Notes under the pieces: model-generated
What the model was told of the DNA's origin: nothing
The model's database searches: none
What the model saw: only the letters and a program-made list of their open reading frames with translations
Made by a program: the position numbers and the translations under genes
From: Puccinellia tenuiflora
Taxonomy: Eukaryota; Streptophyta; Magnoliopsida; Poales; Poaceae
Direction: 5' to 3'
Assembly (NCBI GenBank): GCA_012064385.1
Contig: QRDG01001387.1
Span: 528,199 to 592,198, forward strand
Length of the DNA stretch: 64,000 nt
Shown here: positions 1 through 11,399 of the stretch, one piece after another
Layout: every line of letters starts with the position of its first letter
Position numbering within the stretch: the stretch's first letter is position 1

Positions 1-1180
1 AAGCATCGACTGGATGCATTGGGCATGGAAAAACTGTCCATTTGCTTGTCAGGGGATGTACAAAGGCCATAAAGGAGCTTACATTGTGATACTTGAGGCG
101 GTGGCTACGCAGGCAGTGGCGGACCCAACTGTCCCTAAGCCTGGGCACTTGCCCGGGCTTCCGGCCAGTCGTCGCAGCCTAATTTGCTGGCAACCTTGAT
201 CAAAAGTAGTGTTGTTAGTCTTTAAATTCACTATTTACCCAGGCTTTGAATTATTCTTGGGTCCGTCACTGTACGCAGGATACCTGGATTCTGCATTCCT
301 TCTTTGGCATGGCAGGATCTAACAAAACGTCCTGTAGTGCTCGAGTATCTTTGCCAAGCTTGTTGAAGGTCATGCTCCCTCGGTGAACTAAGAGATCAGT
401 GGGCACCACTACAACAAGGGATACTACCTAGCACATGGCATCTATCCAAAATGATCAATATTTGTAAAGACTATCTCAAACCCTGTGCCAGGCGGCAATC
501 AAGCTTGGGTTGCTTAATGCCAGGAGGCTTGCAGGAAGGATGTCGAGCAGGCATTTGGTGTGCTCCAAGCTCGATTTGCTGTTGTCCGGTACCCCGCTCT
601 GACCTAGTCAAAATTTCAGATGTGGGGGGTGATAAATGTCTGTGTGATCTTGCACAACATGATCATTGAGAGCGATCGGGAAGACCCAGTGGATGAGAGC
701 GAGCAAAACCAGCCATGTTGCAGACATGATCCTCTTGTTGCTATTTCTCCACAGGTGTCGGCATCAGGGGCTGCCTTCCTCGCTATGCGTCAGGAGATCT
801 GAGACCCACATATTCATCAACAATTGTAGAAAGATCTGGTGGAGCAACTGCGGAGGCTCAAAGGCGAGGCCTAGTTTAATGTAATTTGTGTTTCAAAACT
901 TGTTAAATTATGAGTTGTGTTGATTTGTTGAACTATTTGTATTGATTTTATGTCGAACTATGTGATAAAAATTATGAGGTTTGCTTTGTTGAACTATTAA
1001 AACATTATGTTGTATGAGATTTGTTACATTTTTCGAACGAAATCACCGGATGAGGGCCAAACTGGGGGCGTGGCTGGGAGCCGGCGCCCCCAGGCCGAAA
1101 TAAAGCGTCGGCGGCCCCCACAAACGACTCAAAATAGCGTTGGCCGAACACCTGGGGGGCACGCACGGTTGGAGATGTTG
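1..1180 (+). pseudogene. Degenerate PIF/Harbinger transposase, 5' part outside the window
   Basis: Reading frames on the plus strand match the intact Harbinger transposase at 31224-32477 in order: the SIDWMHWAWKNCP block around the first catalytic Asp (from base 7), the GYYLAHGIYPK block (about 420-452), the KDVEQAFGVLQARF block (about 538-580) and the ILHNMIIESDRE block (about 647-683). It is a pseudogene: the second catalytic Asp (ADGIYP in the intact copy) reads AHGIYP, a stop follows directly, and the blocks lie in different frames. A 158-bp MITE interrupts it at 114-271. The 3' end carries a Harbinger-like terminus (GGTTGGAGATGTTG) followed by TAA at 1181-1183. Bases 884-1180 are non-coding subterminal sequence. 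The 5' end of the element is outside the window. Confidence 0.8.
114..271. mobile_element. 158-bp hAT-type MITE with perfect 8-bp TSD
   Basis: The element starts CAGTGGCGGACCCAA and ends TTGGGTCCGTCACTG, imperfect terminal inverted repeats with one mismatch in 15. It is flanked by an exact 8-bp duplication, TACGCAGG, at 106-113 and 272-279. Eight-base target duplications and CAGNG-type ends are typical of hAT elements. Removing the insert plus one TSD restores the Harbinger reading (EAVAT... then WILHSFFGMAGS). The ends resemble those of the full-length hAT at 23477-26778 (CAGTGGCGGATGCA), so that family could have mobilised it. Confidence 0.88.
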
Positions 1181-1585
1181 TAAGCTATTGTTGCGAGGCG
1201 GTTTGGTGACATGACAGTTGTTTTGGAACATGTGATAGTCTAATTTTCAGTATATTTAAAGAAAAGATAATGTCAGAAAAATTAGAAACTTATAGTAAAA
1301 GAATTAAAAAATTAGAGAAAGGAAGGGATTTTATAAAGTTTTGGAAAAATATCAACATATGTTTGGCAAAAAAATATATATTTTTGAAATCGAAATATAC
1401 TAGAAAAGGCAACTCAAGAAAACACAAAGAATCTAAACAATGATAGGCATTTAGGAAAATAAGTCGTTTTCTAAATTTTCATATATTTGTATCCTAATTT
1501 GTTTCATAACTTTATGTCTTTGTGTTCCGCTAATATATCGGAAATCCGTTTTGGCTAGTAGGAGCATATGATCCCGCTACCTAAA

Positions 1586-1845
1586 AAGTCAAAAAATAAA
1601 ATTGAGTTTATATCTGGATATTTTATGTTCGCACATAGAGTTCCGTGAAAAAATAACGTTTTTTATGGGCTGTGTAAAAAGAACAAATCACGGTGCTTCA
1701 AAATGACTTTGCACTTAACATTTTTTTAATCTTTTTTACACAGCCCACACAATAAAAAAATTATTTCACGAAACCTTTTTATGGGAACACAGAATGTGTG
1801 GATGTAAAGCTAAATTTCTTGTTTGGAATTTTTGACATTTTGAAA
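1586..1845. repeat. Fold-back (inverted-repeat) element, MITE-like
   Basis: Two arms pair with each other. The left arm contains TTCCGTGAAAAAATAACG and GGGCTGTGTAAAAAG. The right arm contains the complements TTTTTACACAGCCCACACAA and TTATTTCACGAAA. The matching extends outward to the AAGTCAAAAA / TTTTTGACAT segments. I could not define a target duplication, so the outer borders are approximate. Bases 1184-1585 to the left are AT-rich with no coding or repeat signal that I can support. Confidence 0.6.
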
Positions 1846-2300
1846 TGTACTTAAACTACATTTTTATAACGGGTGCATTTTGCCACATGCCGGTTTCCAA
1901 GCCCCGAGTGCTGCTCGTCGAGGAGGGCAACGCTGACGGCCGTGTGTTCCTCCTGTCCGTCTACGGAAGGCCGTCACGTTGGTGTGCGCCAGGGTAAACG
2001 TTGGTACACGTGCAAGCTCTTAGCTCTTAGAGGGTACTCTAAATTCTCAGAGCAACTCCAGCCGTTGGCCCCCCATGCCAAATTGCCGGCATTTTTTTGG
2101 GCCACTCGGGGGGCCTCCGGCGGAAAATTTTGGCCTGGGGACGCGTCGATTTCTAGTTGCGCCTCCCAACCCGGCGTTTTTTGCGAGTTTTGGTCGAAAA
2201 ATAAGTCATACAACATCATTTTTTATAGCAAATACATTATTTTTAAAGCAAATTTATCATTTGTATCAAATAATTCGACATAAAAATTAATACAAATAGT

Positions 2301-2644
2301 TTAACAAATCAAACAATTTAAAACAAGTTTTTCAAGACAAATTACATAAACATAGACCTCGCATTTGCGCCTCCACAGGTGCTCCAGCAGATCTTGCTGC
2401 AATTGATGATGAACTAGTGGGTCTCGGATCTCCTGACGCTTTGCAAGATAGGCAGTCCATGATGCCGGTACAGGCAGACGCCGGCTCTCCTCCGGATCCT
2501 CGCCCACGAGAGGACCCTGTCTGAAGTATGGCACCTTCTTCTCATTCTCATCCACTGGATTGTTCCGCTCGTTCCCAATGATCATGTTGCGCCGTCGGCT
2601 TCCTCTTCCATCAGAGCGGCGAGCATCTCCTCGTCATCGGAGTC
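2301..2644 (-). pseudogene. Harbinger transposase with the catalytic core deleted
   Basis: Read on the minus strand, the start MDSDDEEMLAALMEEEADGA (ATG at 2644) is an acidic N-terminus typical of Harbinger transposases. It is followed almost immediately, near 2585, by NMIIGNERNNPVDENEKK and then RQEIRDPLVHHQLQQDLLEH, which is the C-terminal part. Compared with the 417-aa intact copy at 31224-32477, the DDE core is missing, and the junction is out of frame (TGA follows GAT in the N-terminal frame). This is a classic internal deletion and cannot encode a transposase. Confidence 0.75.
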
Positions 2645-3082
2645 CATCTCAGGCAAAACATCGAACACCTCGCGGGCAGGTGGGCGCGAAGCTTGATCGC
2701 GACGGCGATTCACCGCGAAAAACTCGGGCAGCGGCGGAAGGGGGTGGGGGGATTCAGCAGGGCGTGCCGTCGCGGTGGTTGGTGCCCTATTCTGGCGGCG
2801 CGTTCGTGGCGGAGGGGAGGAGGTGGTGCCGGCGGCAGGGGAGGGAGACGAGGAATGGGGCGAATCTGTGGTGGGGTATGTACGTTCTCTCGCCGACAGG
2901 GCTGGCCCGCGCGGCTTTTCCCTTTCATCGATGCCCCCAAGCGGAACCCGACGCATTGGGTTCAACCTGGGAACGCCGGATAAATTTGGGACAAACCCGA
3001 CGAAAAACGAGGCCTTGGGGGTGGGGAGCGACTAGGAGGGAAATGGGCCACCGGCGTAAAAAAGGTGGTGCTGGGGGCTTGG

Positions 3083-3086
3083 GTGT

Positions 3087-3117
<31 letters not shown>

Positions 3118-3119
3118 TG
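3083..3119. repeat. Simple repeat (GT)n followed by a G run
   Basis: A GT dinucleotide run passes into an uninterrupted G run next to the right end of the Harbinger derivative. Such tracts are prone to length errors in sequencing, so open reading frames across them are unreliable. Confidence 0.9.
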
Positions 3120-3145
3120 GGGGTGGGGGGCGGCTGGAGTTGCTC

Positions 3146-5606
3146 TAAACTTCTTATTTCACTTTAATCTAGTGCAATCAGGTTATGGCGGGCTCCTCAT
3201 GTCAAAGTCACTATCGATGTTGTACCGAGCAAACTTATGATCAACGAACTTCAACGTAGCACTGGGACATCTGTAATCCACTAACCAGTGGCAACTAATG
3301 GTCTCTACACATGGACTAACACTATGTACAACTTAAAGCCAAAATTCACTGGGCAGACAAGCAACAGCAGCCAACAGTACGTTACAAAAGTGTTGTACAA
3401 TGGATGTCTCTTGGATTCCTCCGCCAAGTTACCAAATGCGCTTTTGTAGAGTGCTATGCTGCCAACTCGGTGCCATCAGGTTAGTCAGGCAGTAATTACA
3501 AGCTCCGGAGAAGTCACAGTACCTGAAATTGACATAGGGAGTTGATGACAAATGGCCAGTAGAGAGCCAAGACTTCACAAGATTAATATGACAAGCTTTA
3601 CTCACTAGGCAAGGTGGCAAGCCTTCTAACAGATCAATTATTCTAAATACGAAAAAACACTACCCACGATCTTTAAATCAGTCAAATAAGGACCTGCCAT
3701 CGGTTGAACTTCTTGTGCAAAATTGTTATGCGTATTGAAAAACTGGGCATTGTTACCAAATGATGTTCGGTCAAAGACATTACTGTCACCAAACCAGTCA
3801 ATGAGAAATGATAAAAAGAAAAGGGCATTCCATGCATAGCTCTAGTTGAACTAATGTGCAACCCTTTGATTAGTTGAAATGGAAATTACTGTTACCAAAC
3901 CAGTCACAAGGCTTAAAAAAATGTTATGCACTAAAATAACAACACTGTGATAATTACATGCTGGTTCAAAACCATGTAGTTTTTGCTGTACGCTAGCATC
4001 CGTCTTACTGCACATGACTACGTTTTGCTACTTCTCTGGTTTTTTACCCAGTTATATTTTAAGATTAATGATTGAAGAACTTGGTCTCTAAAATGTAAAA
4101 TTTGTCAGTGCTCAGTGTAAGTCAATTTGGTGTTTGTATACACTAGCAGGGGCGGAACTGGGCTCCAGGCTACCTTGCTATAGCCCTGGTCTTGACCTAG
4201 TAGTACAGGTGCCCCTTACTAATTTCTTGGAAATTCAGAACCCCAACAGCCCAGCCCAGGCCTTTGGTCCGGAATGACTATGGCTAACACTCCTGCTGCG
4301 GCCATGCTGATGTGAACAGATTCATGAGTCTAAGATGAATCATGAATTTGCAAGCTTATCAACACCAATTAGGCAATCTGGCACCCATGCATCTATTCAC
4401 ATCAGCACGACCGCAACAGGACTGTGTTCATGTTCGCTAGATACTGTGATTGCGCCATCCTGCCGCCCACGCTTGATTTTGATGCGGCCACCACCGCCAC
4501 CATGGCAGATCTGAGAGTCCAGCCCTGATCCTGCCCAGATCCTGGGTCCACCACAGTACGCTAGCATCTGTGTACTGCACTTCACTAGATTTTCTATGTC
4601 ATTTGCTGATTCTTAGGTTTTCCCCTACTACTGTTTCATGATTTATGCTTGGAGAACTTGTGTCTCCAAATATGTCAAGTTTGTTACTCTAAGATGCTTA
4701 AGAGTACCATAAGTCAAAGATGCACAAACTCTAAGCATCTCTACCCCCAATATACATCATTTATGCGTCGGATCAAAAGTGCTTACCCTCTCTCTCAATT
4801 CTCAATCCCAAGCCAGGACAAAATAAAAATAAAAGGTCCTTCAGAGGAATGCCAAGAACTGCATGTACCTTACTAATTTTTTTGTGGGGAGCATGTACCT
4901 TACTATTTACAGCAAGATATTGCAATATACACGAAAATATATGGATGGTTACAAGTATACATGTACATATCAGAGTAAATAAGAACAGCATTCCTGAAAG
5001 TAAATGAGTATGAGTATAATCTCTCAAACATAAAATACTAAGTTTCTATTTCAAACAAGAATTATTCTTGAATATCAACCGATGGGTTAAAAAAGAAAAG
5101 AAGATGTCCCAACATTATCAGAAGTTCACTACACTAAGAACATGAAAATCATGGAATAGGAAAACAGACAGCATACCTAGAATTCTACTGACACAGTTAG
5201 AGCAAAGACCATGTTCTACCCCACTCTCCGAGTAGGAGTTCTTATCATTGAATTATCCTGCAATATAGTCATATCAGTCATTTTCCTATATACAAGTGGC
5301 TTCAAATGCCAAAAGGGAGGACAATAGTTTAGTTGGTCCATGTGTTTAAGAAGAGCAATGGATAGGCTACAAAGATCAATAATTGTAGACATTGGTTAAG
5401 CTCGTCGCATATCAAGCTGTAAAACAATGAGAAAGAGAACTCCTGATAGAGTGGGAGTGTGAGACCATATTAAATATCCTATATCATGTGCATTTGTCTT
5501 GCTGCTAATCCAAATATGTTACAATGTCCATTTATTAATGAAGTTCAAATCAGAATGGGGGCATAAGCATAGACTATGAAAAAGAAAATGTAAACTAGCA
5601 TGCAGC
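3146..5606. other. Non-coding flank downstream of the FRS gene, with a diverged direct repeat
   Basis: No convincing coding region is visible. The stretch at about 3988-4114 recurs in direct orientation at about 4556-4686. Both begin GTACGCTAGCATC and run through tct(g)GTTTT...GATT.ATG.TTG.AGAACTTG.TCTC to AAATTTGT or CAAGTTTGT. The copies are about 570 bp apart and clearly diverged, so this is an old duplication. The FRS 3' UTR should lie in the upper part, just below 5607. Confidence 0.55.
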
Positions 5607-8600
5607 TTAAATTGTAGAATAATAACTTAGATGCCATAAGATAGACATTTGTGTGCGGAGCGACCTGCACTGTTGGGTTGTAACCCCACTGATTCTCAAA
5701 AACATGGGACCTGCCTGTACCTGACATTTGTAAAGTACAAGGCATTAATAATTGCACAAGTCAAAGATGCAAAGGGAGAAGATGGTCAATATATAAATCA
5801 GCACAATTGTTGATAATTATGGACTCATGTAAACAATATAATAACTAAATAGTTGCAAACAAAGGAAATTATGGAATATTATCAAGATCTGCGAATATAG
5901 CAAGAACCTGCGTGAAGTTGTTTGGCATCATCCTTGGTTGATTAGGCAGTTGATGTTGGTGATTAACATCCATTACAAAATGAGCTCCAAATGACAGGTT
6001 TGGAGATATTCCATCCTGTTTAAGTTTGCAACAAGATTATTCAAATACATGAAAACAATAGTAGTAGCAGCAGCAGCAAGCAGCAGCAGACCAAAAGTAC
6101 TGTGTACCATTAAATCAATGCCTGCTTGCACTCCCATGTGTGGACTTTCAATATGGGAAGCTGACGGTGTCCCTTGAATCATATTAGCTTCAGCTGTCAC
6201 AAACGATGATCGTAGAAAATCCTGAAAAGAACATAAACAAATCAACAAAGCCGTACTCATACAGTAAACTGAAATATGATGCCTGAGATTCATTACAACC
6301 CCCCCCCCCCCCCCCCCCCCCCCCACCAACCCCCACAAAAAACCTCAAAAAAGACGAACCTGTTCTTTATTTGACCGTAATACAGCATCCGGATCAGTTT
6401 CTGCCACTTTCTTTGCTGGCCGACCTCGACGCTTTGCATTTATTGATAGAGAATTCTTTACACCCTCTGAAAACTGAGAACTAAAAAGGTCTTGTTCATT
6501 TTCAGGTGCTTCAGTTTCGAACGAGAGAAGTCTCGGTTGTCTCTCTCTAGCAGGTTGGCCATCATCCAGAAGAGCCTTCTCTGCGTCTCTCAGTAACTTC
6601 AGAGCAACAAGGTGCCTATTCTCAGATATGAAGCCTAAATTGAGCAGCTTACGGCACTGTGTGTACAAATAATCATGACGTTCAACTGTGTCACCAAGGA
6701 GCATCTCGTTAGGGTAATGTGCCAAAGCATGCAATCTCTTATAGTCTCTTTTCCATCGATCAAGGACATAGGTTGCTGGGATCTCAAACATCTCGTTTAA
6801 CTTTAACACAGACAATGCATGTCTACACAGGATGCCAGTGAACTGACAGAAACCACATTCACACTCAACAATGAGCTTTTCTTCGTTACAAAAATAAACT
6901 TCATAAGTCCTGCTCTCCGTCTCCTTTCCATCTTCCATGTATGAGCATTCTTTCACTTCAAAAGTAACCAATGAGCCATGAACTTTACTTGGCATACCAT
7001 CACAATACATTGTTGCTTTCAACTCATCCTGAAATTTCCTGAACATGTTGATTGTGTAGGCTTTGGCCAGTTGCTCTTCCATGTAGAATTTTGTTACAGT
7101 CAATGGATTCCTATGGGAGGACTCTTCATCTGCTTGCAGCTCTTTCTTGTATTTATTCTCCAATATCATCTCGTATTTACTGAAAAATTGCTTCAAAGAA
7201 GTTTTTGGGTATACAAATCCATCATAGTATGAAACAACGGACTCCCCACGCTGTGAAACTGACAAACCTGCCCAGAACTGGGTTTTAAGATAGGCAGGTG
7301 CCCATAGTTGCCGATGCTCGTATAGGGAACTGAGGCATTGATTTTCTGCAAGTCCATGTTCCTCAATAATCTTCTTCCAGTGAGCTTCAAACTCTGCTGC
7401 CTTCAAAGACCCATATGTTACTTTCTTCAGTGCTCTCTTAATTGTTTTGAAGTCTGCATGTGCTTTCAAGTTCTCTGCCACATCTTTCATAATGCGATAC
7501 AGACAAAGGCGATGTCTAACTTGGGAAAATACTTCTCTAACCGCATCTAGAATAGCATTGTAATGCTCGGTGATTATTGCCTCTGGATAACAACCTTTCA
7601 TACATGCCAAAAATGCTCTGAATAACCAAGTATAGCTCTCAGCACTAAGATCTGAAAGTAAACCAGTACCAAACAAAACAGACTGGCCATGATTATTTAC
7701 CCCAGTGAAGAAAACAAGTGGCAAATCATACTTCTCGGTCAAGTATGAGGTGTCAAAGTAAACAACATCATGACCAAAGTATTCATGTGCTGCCTGTGAC
7801 CTAGCATCACTCCAAAACAAGTTCCTTAGACGCCCTTGTTTGTCCAAATCTAGTAAATAGAAGAAATTTGGGTTTTTATTCTGCATACTCCCAAAAAACT
7901 TCTGAATGTGCTCATCATCTCCTTCCCCGAATTTAAGCCTTCCTATCTCAGTAAAGTTCCCTTGCTCTTTGTCAGCTATTGGAACATTCCTGCGTCCTTT
8001 TAATCGTGAAGTGGTTTCCCCATTCTTGGCATCGGTCAATTTCTTGTAACCGTTCATGAGCAACTCTGAGGATTGGTTGAGTGGATGGTTGTGATCAAGC
8101 TTCGCGTCGTCAATATGGAGCCATCTATCTTGCCTTAGCTTCAACGAGATCCTAGCTGGGCAGTTTATCTTTGTTGGTTCTCTAGAGAGATAGCATGCAT
8201 TTGCTCTCCCTCTCCCTGCTCGACTGCATCCAAGCACCAACCTCCGACACACCCCTGACTTCAAGTACGATGACTTGAGAACGATAGCTGAAAAGCCAGA
8301 ATCCACCGCATACTGCTTGTAATACTTTAGAGCATCATCATAAGTTTTGAATCTCAACCCATAGCGGGGCGCATTCTCATCTACCTTGGCCTTCCCATCA
8401 TCTTCCTTGCCACTATCATTGTCATCAACAAAAATCACCTCTTTGCCCTGATGCAACGGCAACTCCCTCCCAGGAGTACCTCCCAAAACCTAGCAAAAAA
8501 AAAAAAACCAATCATCAAAAAATGTTCTCACAGCAGCAAGCATCAATAGATAACACTCAAGTAACCCCAAACACTTCTAACCTGAGATTGTTCAACATTC

Positions 8601-8698
8601 CTCAGCAATGCCCCATTCTCTGGTAGCTCTGACCTCTTCCCATCGGCGTTAGCAGCCATGTCCACAACTGGAACCTGCCTCGGCAACTCGTCTACCAT
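5607..8698 (-). CDS. FAR1-RELATED SEQUENCE (FRS/FHY3-FAR1 family) transcription factor, five-exon model
   Basis: FRS proteins are nuclear regulators derived from Mutator-like transposases. My model has exons 8582-8698 (ATG at 8698), 6360-8489, 6108-6221, 5908-6015 and 5607-5720; every intron is GT-AG and phase 0, giving about 860 codons. Domains: FAR1 DNA-binding domain about residues 82-176 (YGLRFKTYDDALKYY to LDHNHPL); MULE transposase-like domain from about 275 (VVYFDTSY, Asp 285); SWIM zinc finger CxC...CxH at about 582-596 (ECECGFC...LCRHAL); basic AT-hook-like RRGRPAKK near 730. The second transposase position reads ITEHYNAI where relatives often have TDQ, consistent with loss of transposase activity. 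The long exon has no ATG at its start, so the short first exon is needed. The last exon is the weakest: the model frame ends after 37 codons, while another frame there (FENQWGYNPTVQVAP) looks more protein-like. The copy appears intact; subgroup not assigned. Confidence 0.88.
6299..6324. repeat. C homopolymer (26 bp) in the second FRS intron
   Basis: An uninterrupted C run lies inside the intron between the large exon and exon 3 of the FRS gene (a G run on the coding strand), close to the donor site at 6359. Its length is probably polymorphic. Confidence 0.9.
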
Positions 8699-9260
8699 AT
8701 TCCTTGCTCTCTGCTAAGCTTAACACGCACAGGACAAACATCTGTCAGACAATTGCTCGGGACCAAACGAATCTAATCGTATTGCTGTGGGGATGTGGGG
8801 ATTGCAAGGGAAGCGGCCTTGCCTTACCTTAAGAAGGGTGCCACCGGGAGGTCAGGAGTGATGGTGAGGGGAACAGCGGCAACGACCGGACCTCTCCACG
8901 CCGCCGTCGAGCAAGGGGAGGGCCGTCGCGGCCGACAGCGAGGGGTGGGAGTGTGCCGGCGGCGGCTTAGTGGCTCGGCGGAAGGTATGAGGGAGTGGCC
9001 GGCAGGAGAGAGCCGGGGGAGAAGCAAGGCCTAGAGATTCATGGAGAGCACTGGTTAGGGTTTTGGGGATTGGATTGCTCTGGATCGGTGAGGGATCATG
9101 GGAAAGGAGAGGAAAGAGATGAAGGGGCTGCGAGGTGGTCCCACCTGGTAGTCAGAGAAAGTTCGAAGTCCCTGTCTATCTTGGATATGTTTCGAACATT
9201 TGGATCGATAGATCAGAATGGCGTGTTTTTTTCTTTTTCAAATCGGGGTCTTTACTGAAA
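8699..9260 (-). promoter_or_regulatory. FRS 5' leader with probable UTR intron, and proximal promoter
   Basis: Upstream of the ATG at 8698 the minus strand shows an acceptor-like CTTAGCAG at about 8716 and a consensus donor AAG|GTAAGG at 8828/8827, so a leader intron of about 110 bp is likely. Sequence from 8828 to about 9040 is GC-rich and pyrimidine-rich, typical of a grass 5' UTR. No clear TATA box was found. The promoter is cut at 9260/9261 by the candidate Helitron, leaving roughly 560 bp of native upstream sequence above the ATG. Confidence 0.55.
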
Positions 9261-10623
9261 CTAGTTAGCGTGCACGTGCAATGCACGATCATTTCTCCCT
9301 ACGATATGACGATAATATGCCCCATGGTTCAAAATGCTCTTATATTTCCATAGTGACTTGCAATTATATACATTTTTCAATATAAGTCTCAATGAAACAT
9401 AAACTATTATTTGAAAGGATCTTTTGCTAAATTTGAAAACCGTAGAGACACATCCATACCCACTTGCTAATCAGGTGGTATTGAGCACATATATTTCAAA
9501 TAATATGCTCACAGGCCATTTTACATCCATTTTACATGAATATAGCGACAATTTCACATTTCAAAACCTTTCATACAAAATGTGGAAAGAAACCTCAACG
9601 CATCAGTGCTACGACATTGCGATTTATGATGACTAATCTATCTAATAACAATTGTACCCTAAAAACTAACTAACAACCGTAAACGAACTTCAAACACAAT
9701 TCAATCATGTTGAAGCAACTTGCTAGCCGCCACCACCGTCCCGATGACCACATGATGCCCCGAATGTGTGAACACGGTTGAAAAAAATGCATGCGGGTCA
9801 TCCCACTTTCTCATACAAACAGCCTAAGGACAATCCACTATGCAATATAACATCATATAAATCGTAGGCTCTATTATATAATACAAGAATACCATGTTAT
9901 ATTATCAGGTAACAATGTAAGATCACACATGAAAAAAAATAGGAGCATGTCAATGTTATGTATTTTTAACCAGTGACCTAGGTTAAGTCAGTTGTTTTCA
10001 CACATGGGGTTAACTTATGAACAAACACAATCATCTAATTCTTCCAGCAAAAAAAACAGCTGAAAGGAAGACCTGCTCTATGAAACACGCTCAATAAATT
10101 AGTAATCCTAGAAAATATGAACAAAAAATGCAATCATCTAATTGACCCCTTCTTATACTGCAAGATAAACTGGACAACTTCAGAAACATGAGAAATGTTT
10201 CCTAGCACACCTAAAATAGGACATAGATAACACACATGCAAACAAAGAGAAATACATATATGCAGAAGGGAGGGTTCTAGCAAATCAGCCTTATATTGAA
10301 CAATTGACCTTTGATATGATCGTGTAACCTGCATATATAGGTTTATGGAACCTAAATTTCCCAGGCTTACATATATTCTTATATAATAAGTCCTTTAACA
10401 ACACACCATTGGCAGGTTCACACAGTGCAATGCACAACCTTGATCTTTTATGCTCTTCAATCCTCAAAGAATGCCAGCTCTAGCTAGTATTGGAGGTTCT
10501 CGACCATCCCTCAACAGCAAGAAATTCCACTGATTGTTATAGATTCCTACAAAAAAAAAAGAGCATTAAGAAAGGTGTGTTATACTTTCGGAAATAGAAG
10601 TCCTGCAAGTATCACAAAATAAA

Positions 10624-10790
10624 AGGCATGCATTTAGCTGAAACCAATATACCTGCGTAACACAGTGAACTTCATAAACAAAGAGCAGCCATTTAGCTGA
10701 AACAAATATATCTGCAAGATACAATGAACCGCAGAAACAAAGGACATGCGTTTAGCTGAAACAAATTACCAGTAAGATGTATTGAGGAGG
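10624..10790. repeat. Three diverged tandem copies of a ~62-bp unit
   Basis: The phrase TTTAGCTGAAAC(A/C)AAT(A) recurs at about 10632, 10691 and 10750. Each is followed by a related ACCTGCGTAACACAGTGAAC or TCTGCAAGATACAATGAACC segment and CATAAACAAAG or AGAAACAAAGG. The last copy is incomplete. Confidence 0.65.
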
Positions 10791-11399
10791 TAAATGACTG
10801 TTCAATGAAAATCACATCTACAGTTTAGTGATCCCACTGACATCTTGACTCCACTAAACTCTTGACTCCTTGAACAAAGAACATCCCATGCCGAAATAAA
10901 AAATTAATACTTTTTTAACAGAAAAAAATTAATACAAAACTTCTTATTGTCCTAAACTACTTAAATTAGAACATGCTAAAACAACAGTACATATACACCA
11001 TTTGATTCAGTGTATGGTCGTATGACAGAGTTCCATAAATCTTCTATACATAGAAGGCACCAACCAAATTAAGCCTCTTACGTGAACAAATACACCATCC
11101 GGAGTAAGTAACTACCTATTTTTATCTAATGTCCCTGTTAATCATGAATTATTAGATGTAGAGAAGTTGCTGCAGTACCAAAAATCTAATTTTCTCGCCC
11201 GTGAAATGACATGAATAATTAATTGGTTCGGTATGGATTTTCTACTGTTTCATACACCGAACAGAAACAATGTCTAGTCTTTTGTACTGTTGGAAAATGA
11301 CATGTATATTTGAGGCACACATAATTTGTTTACAGTGACGTCAAGCAAAGAATTAGAATTAGCTGCAACATGAATATTTCCGGTACCTGGTCGTTCTAC

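Larger units (their letters stand above)
2050..3145 (-). mobile_element. Non-autonomous Harbinger element (internal deletion derivative)
   Basis: The termini GAGCAACTCCAGCCG (from 2050) and CGGCTGGAGTTGCTC (to 3145) are perfect 15-bp inverted repeats. The flanking triplets are TCA (2047-2049) and TAA (3146-3148), an imperfect match to the 3-bp TNA duplication of Harbinger elements. The interior keeps only the two ends of a minus-strand transposase gene (see 2301-2644). Between the coding remnant and the right end the sequence is GC-rich, followed by a GT/G run. Confidence 0.75.

Noticed and set aside
2560..3240. 226-aa plus-strand frame
   Set aside because: It is antisense to the Harbinger N-terminal remnant and crosses a GT/G simple repeat and the element border.
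4145..4290. Possible second hAT MITE (AGGGGCGGAACTGGG ... GGTCCGGAATGACTA)
   Set aside because: The ends pair poorly and I found no 8-bp target duplication.
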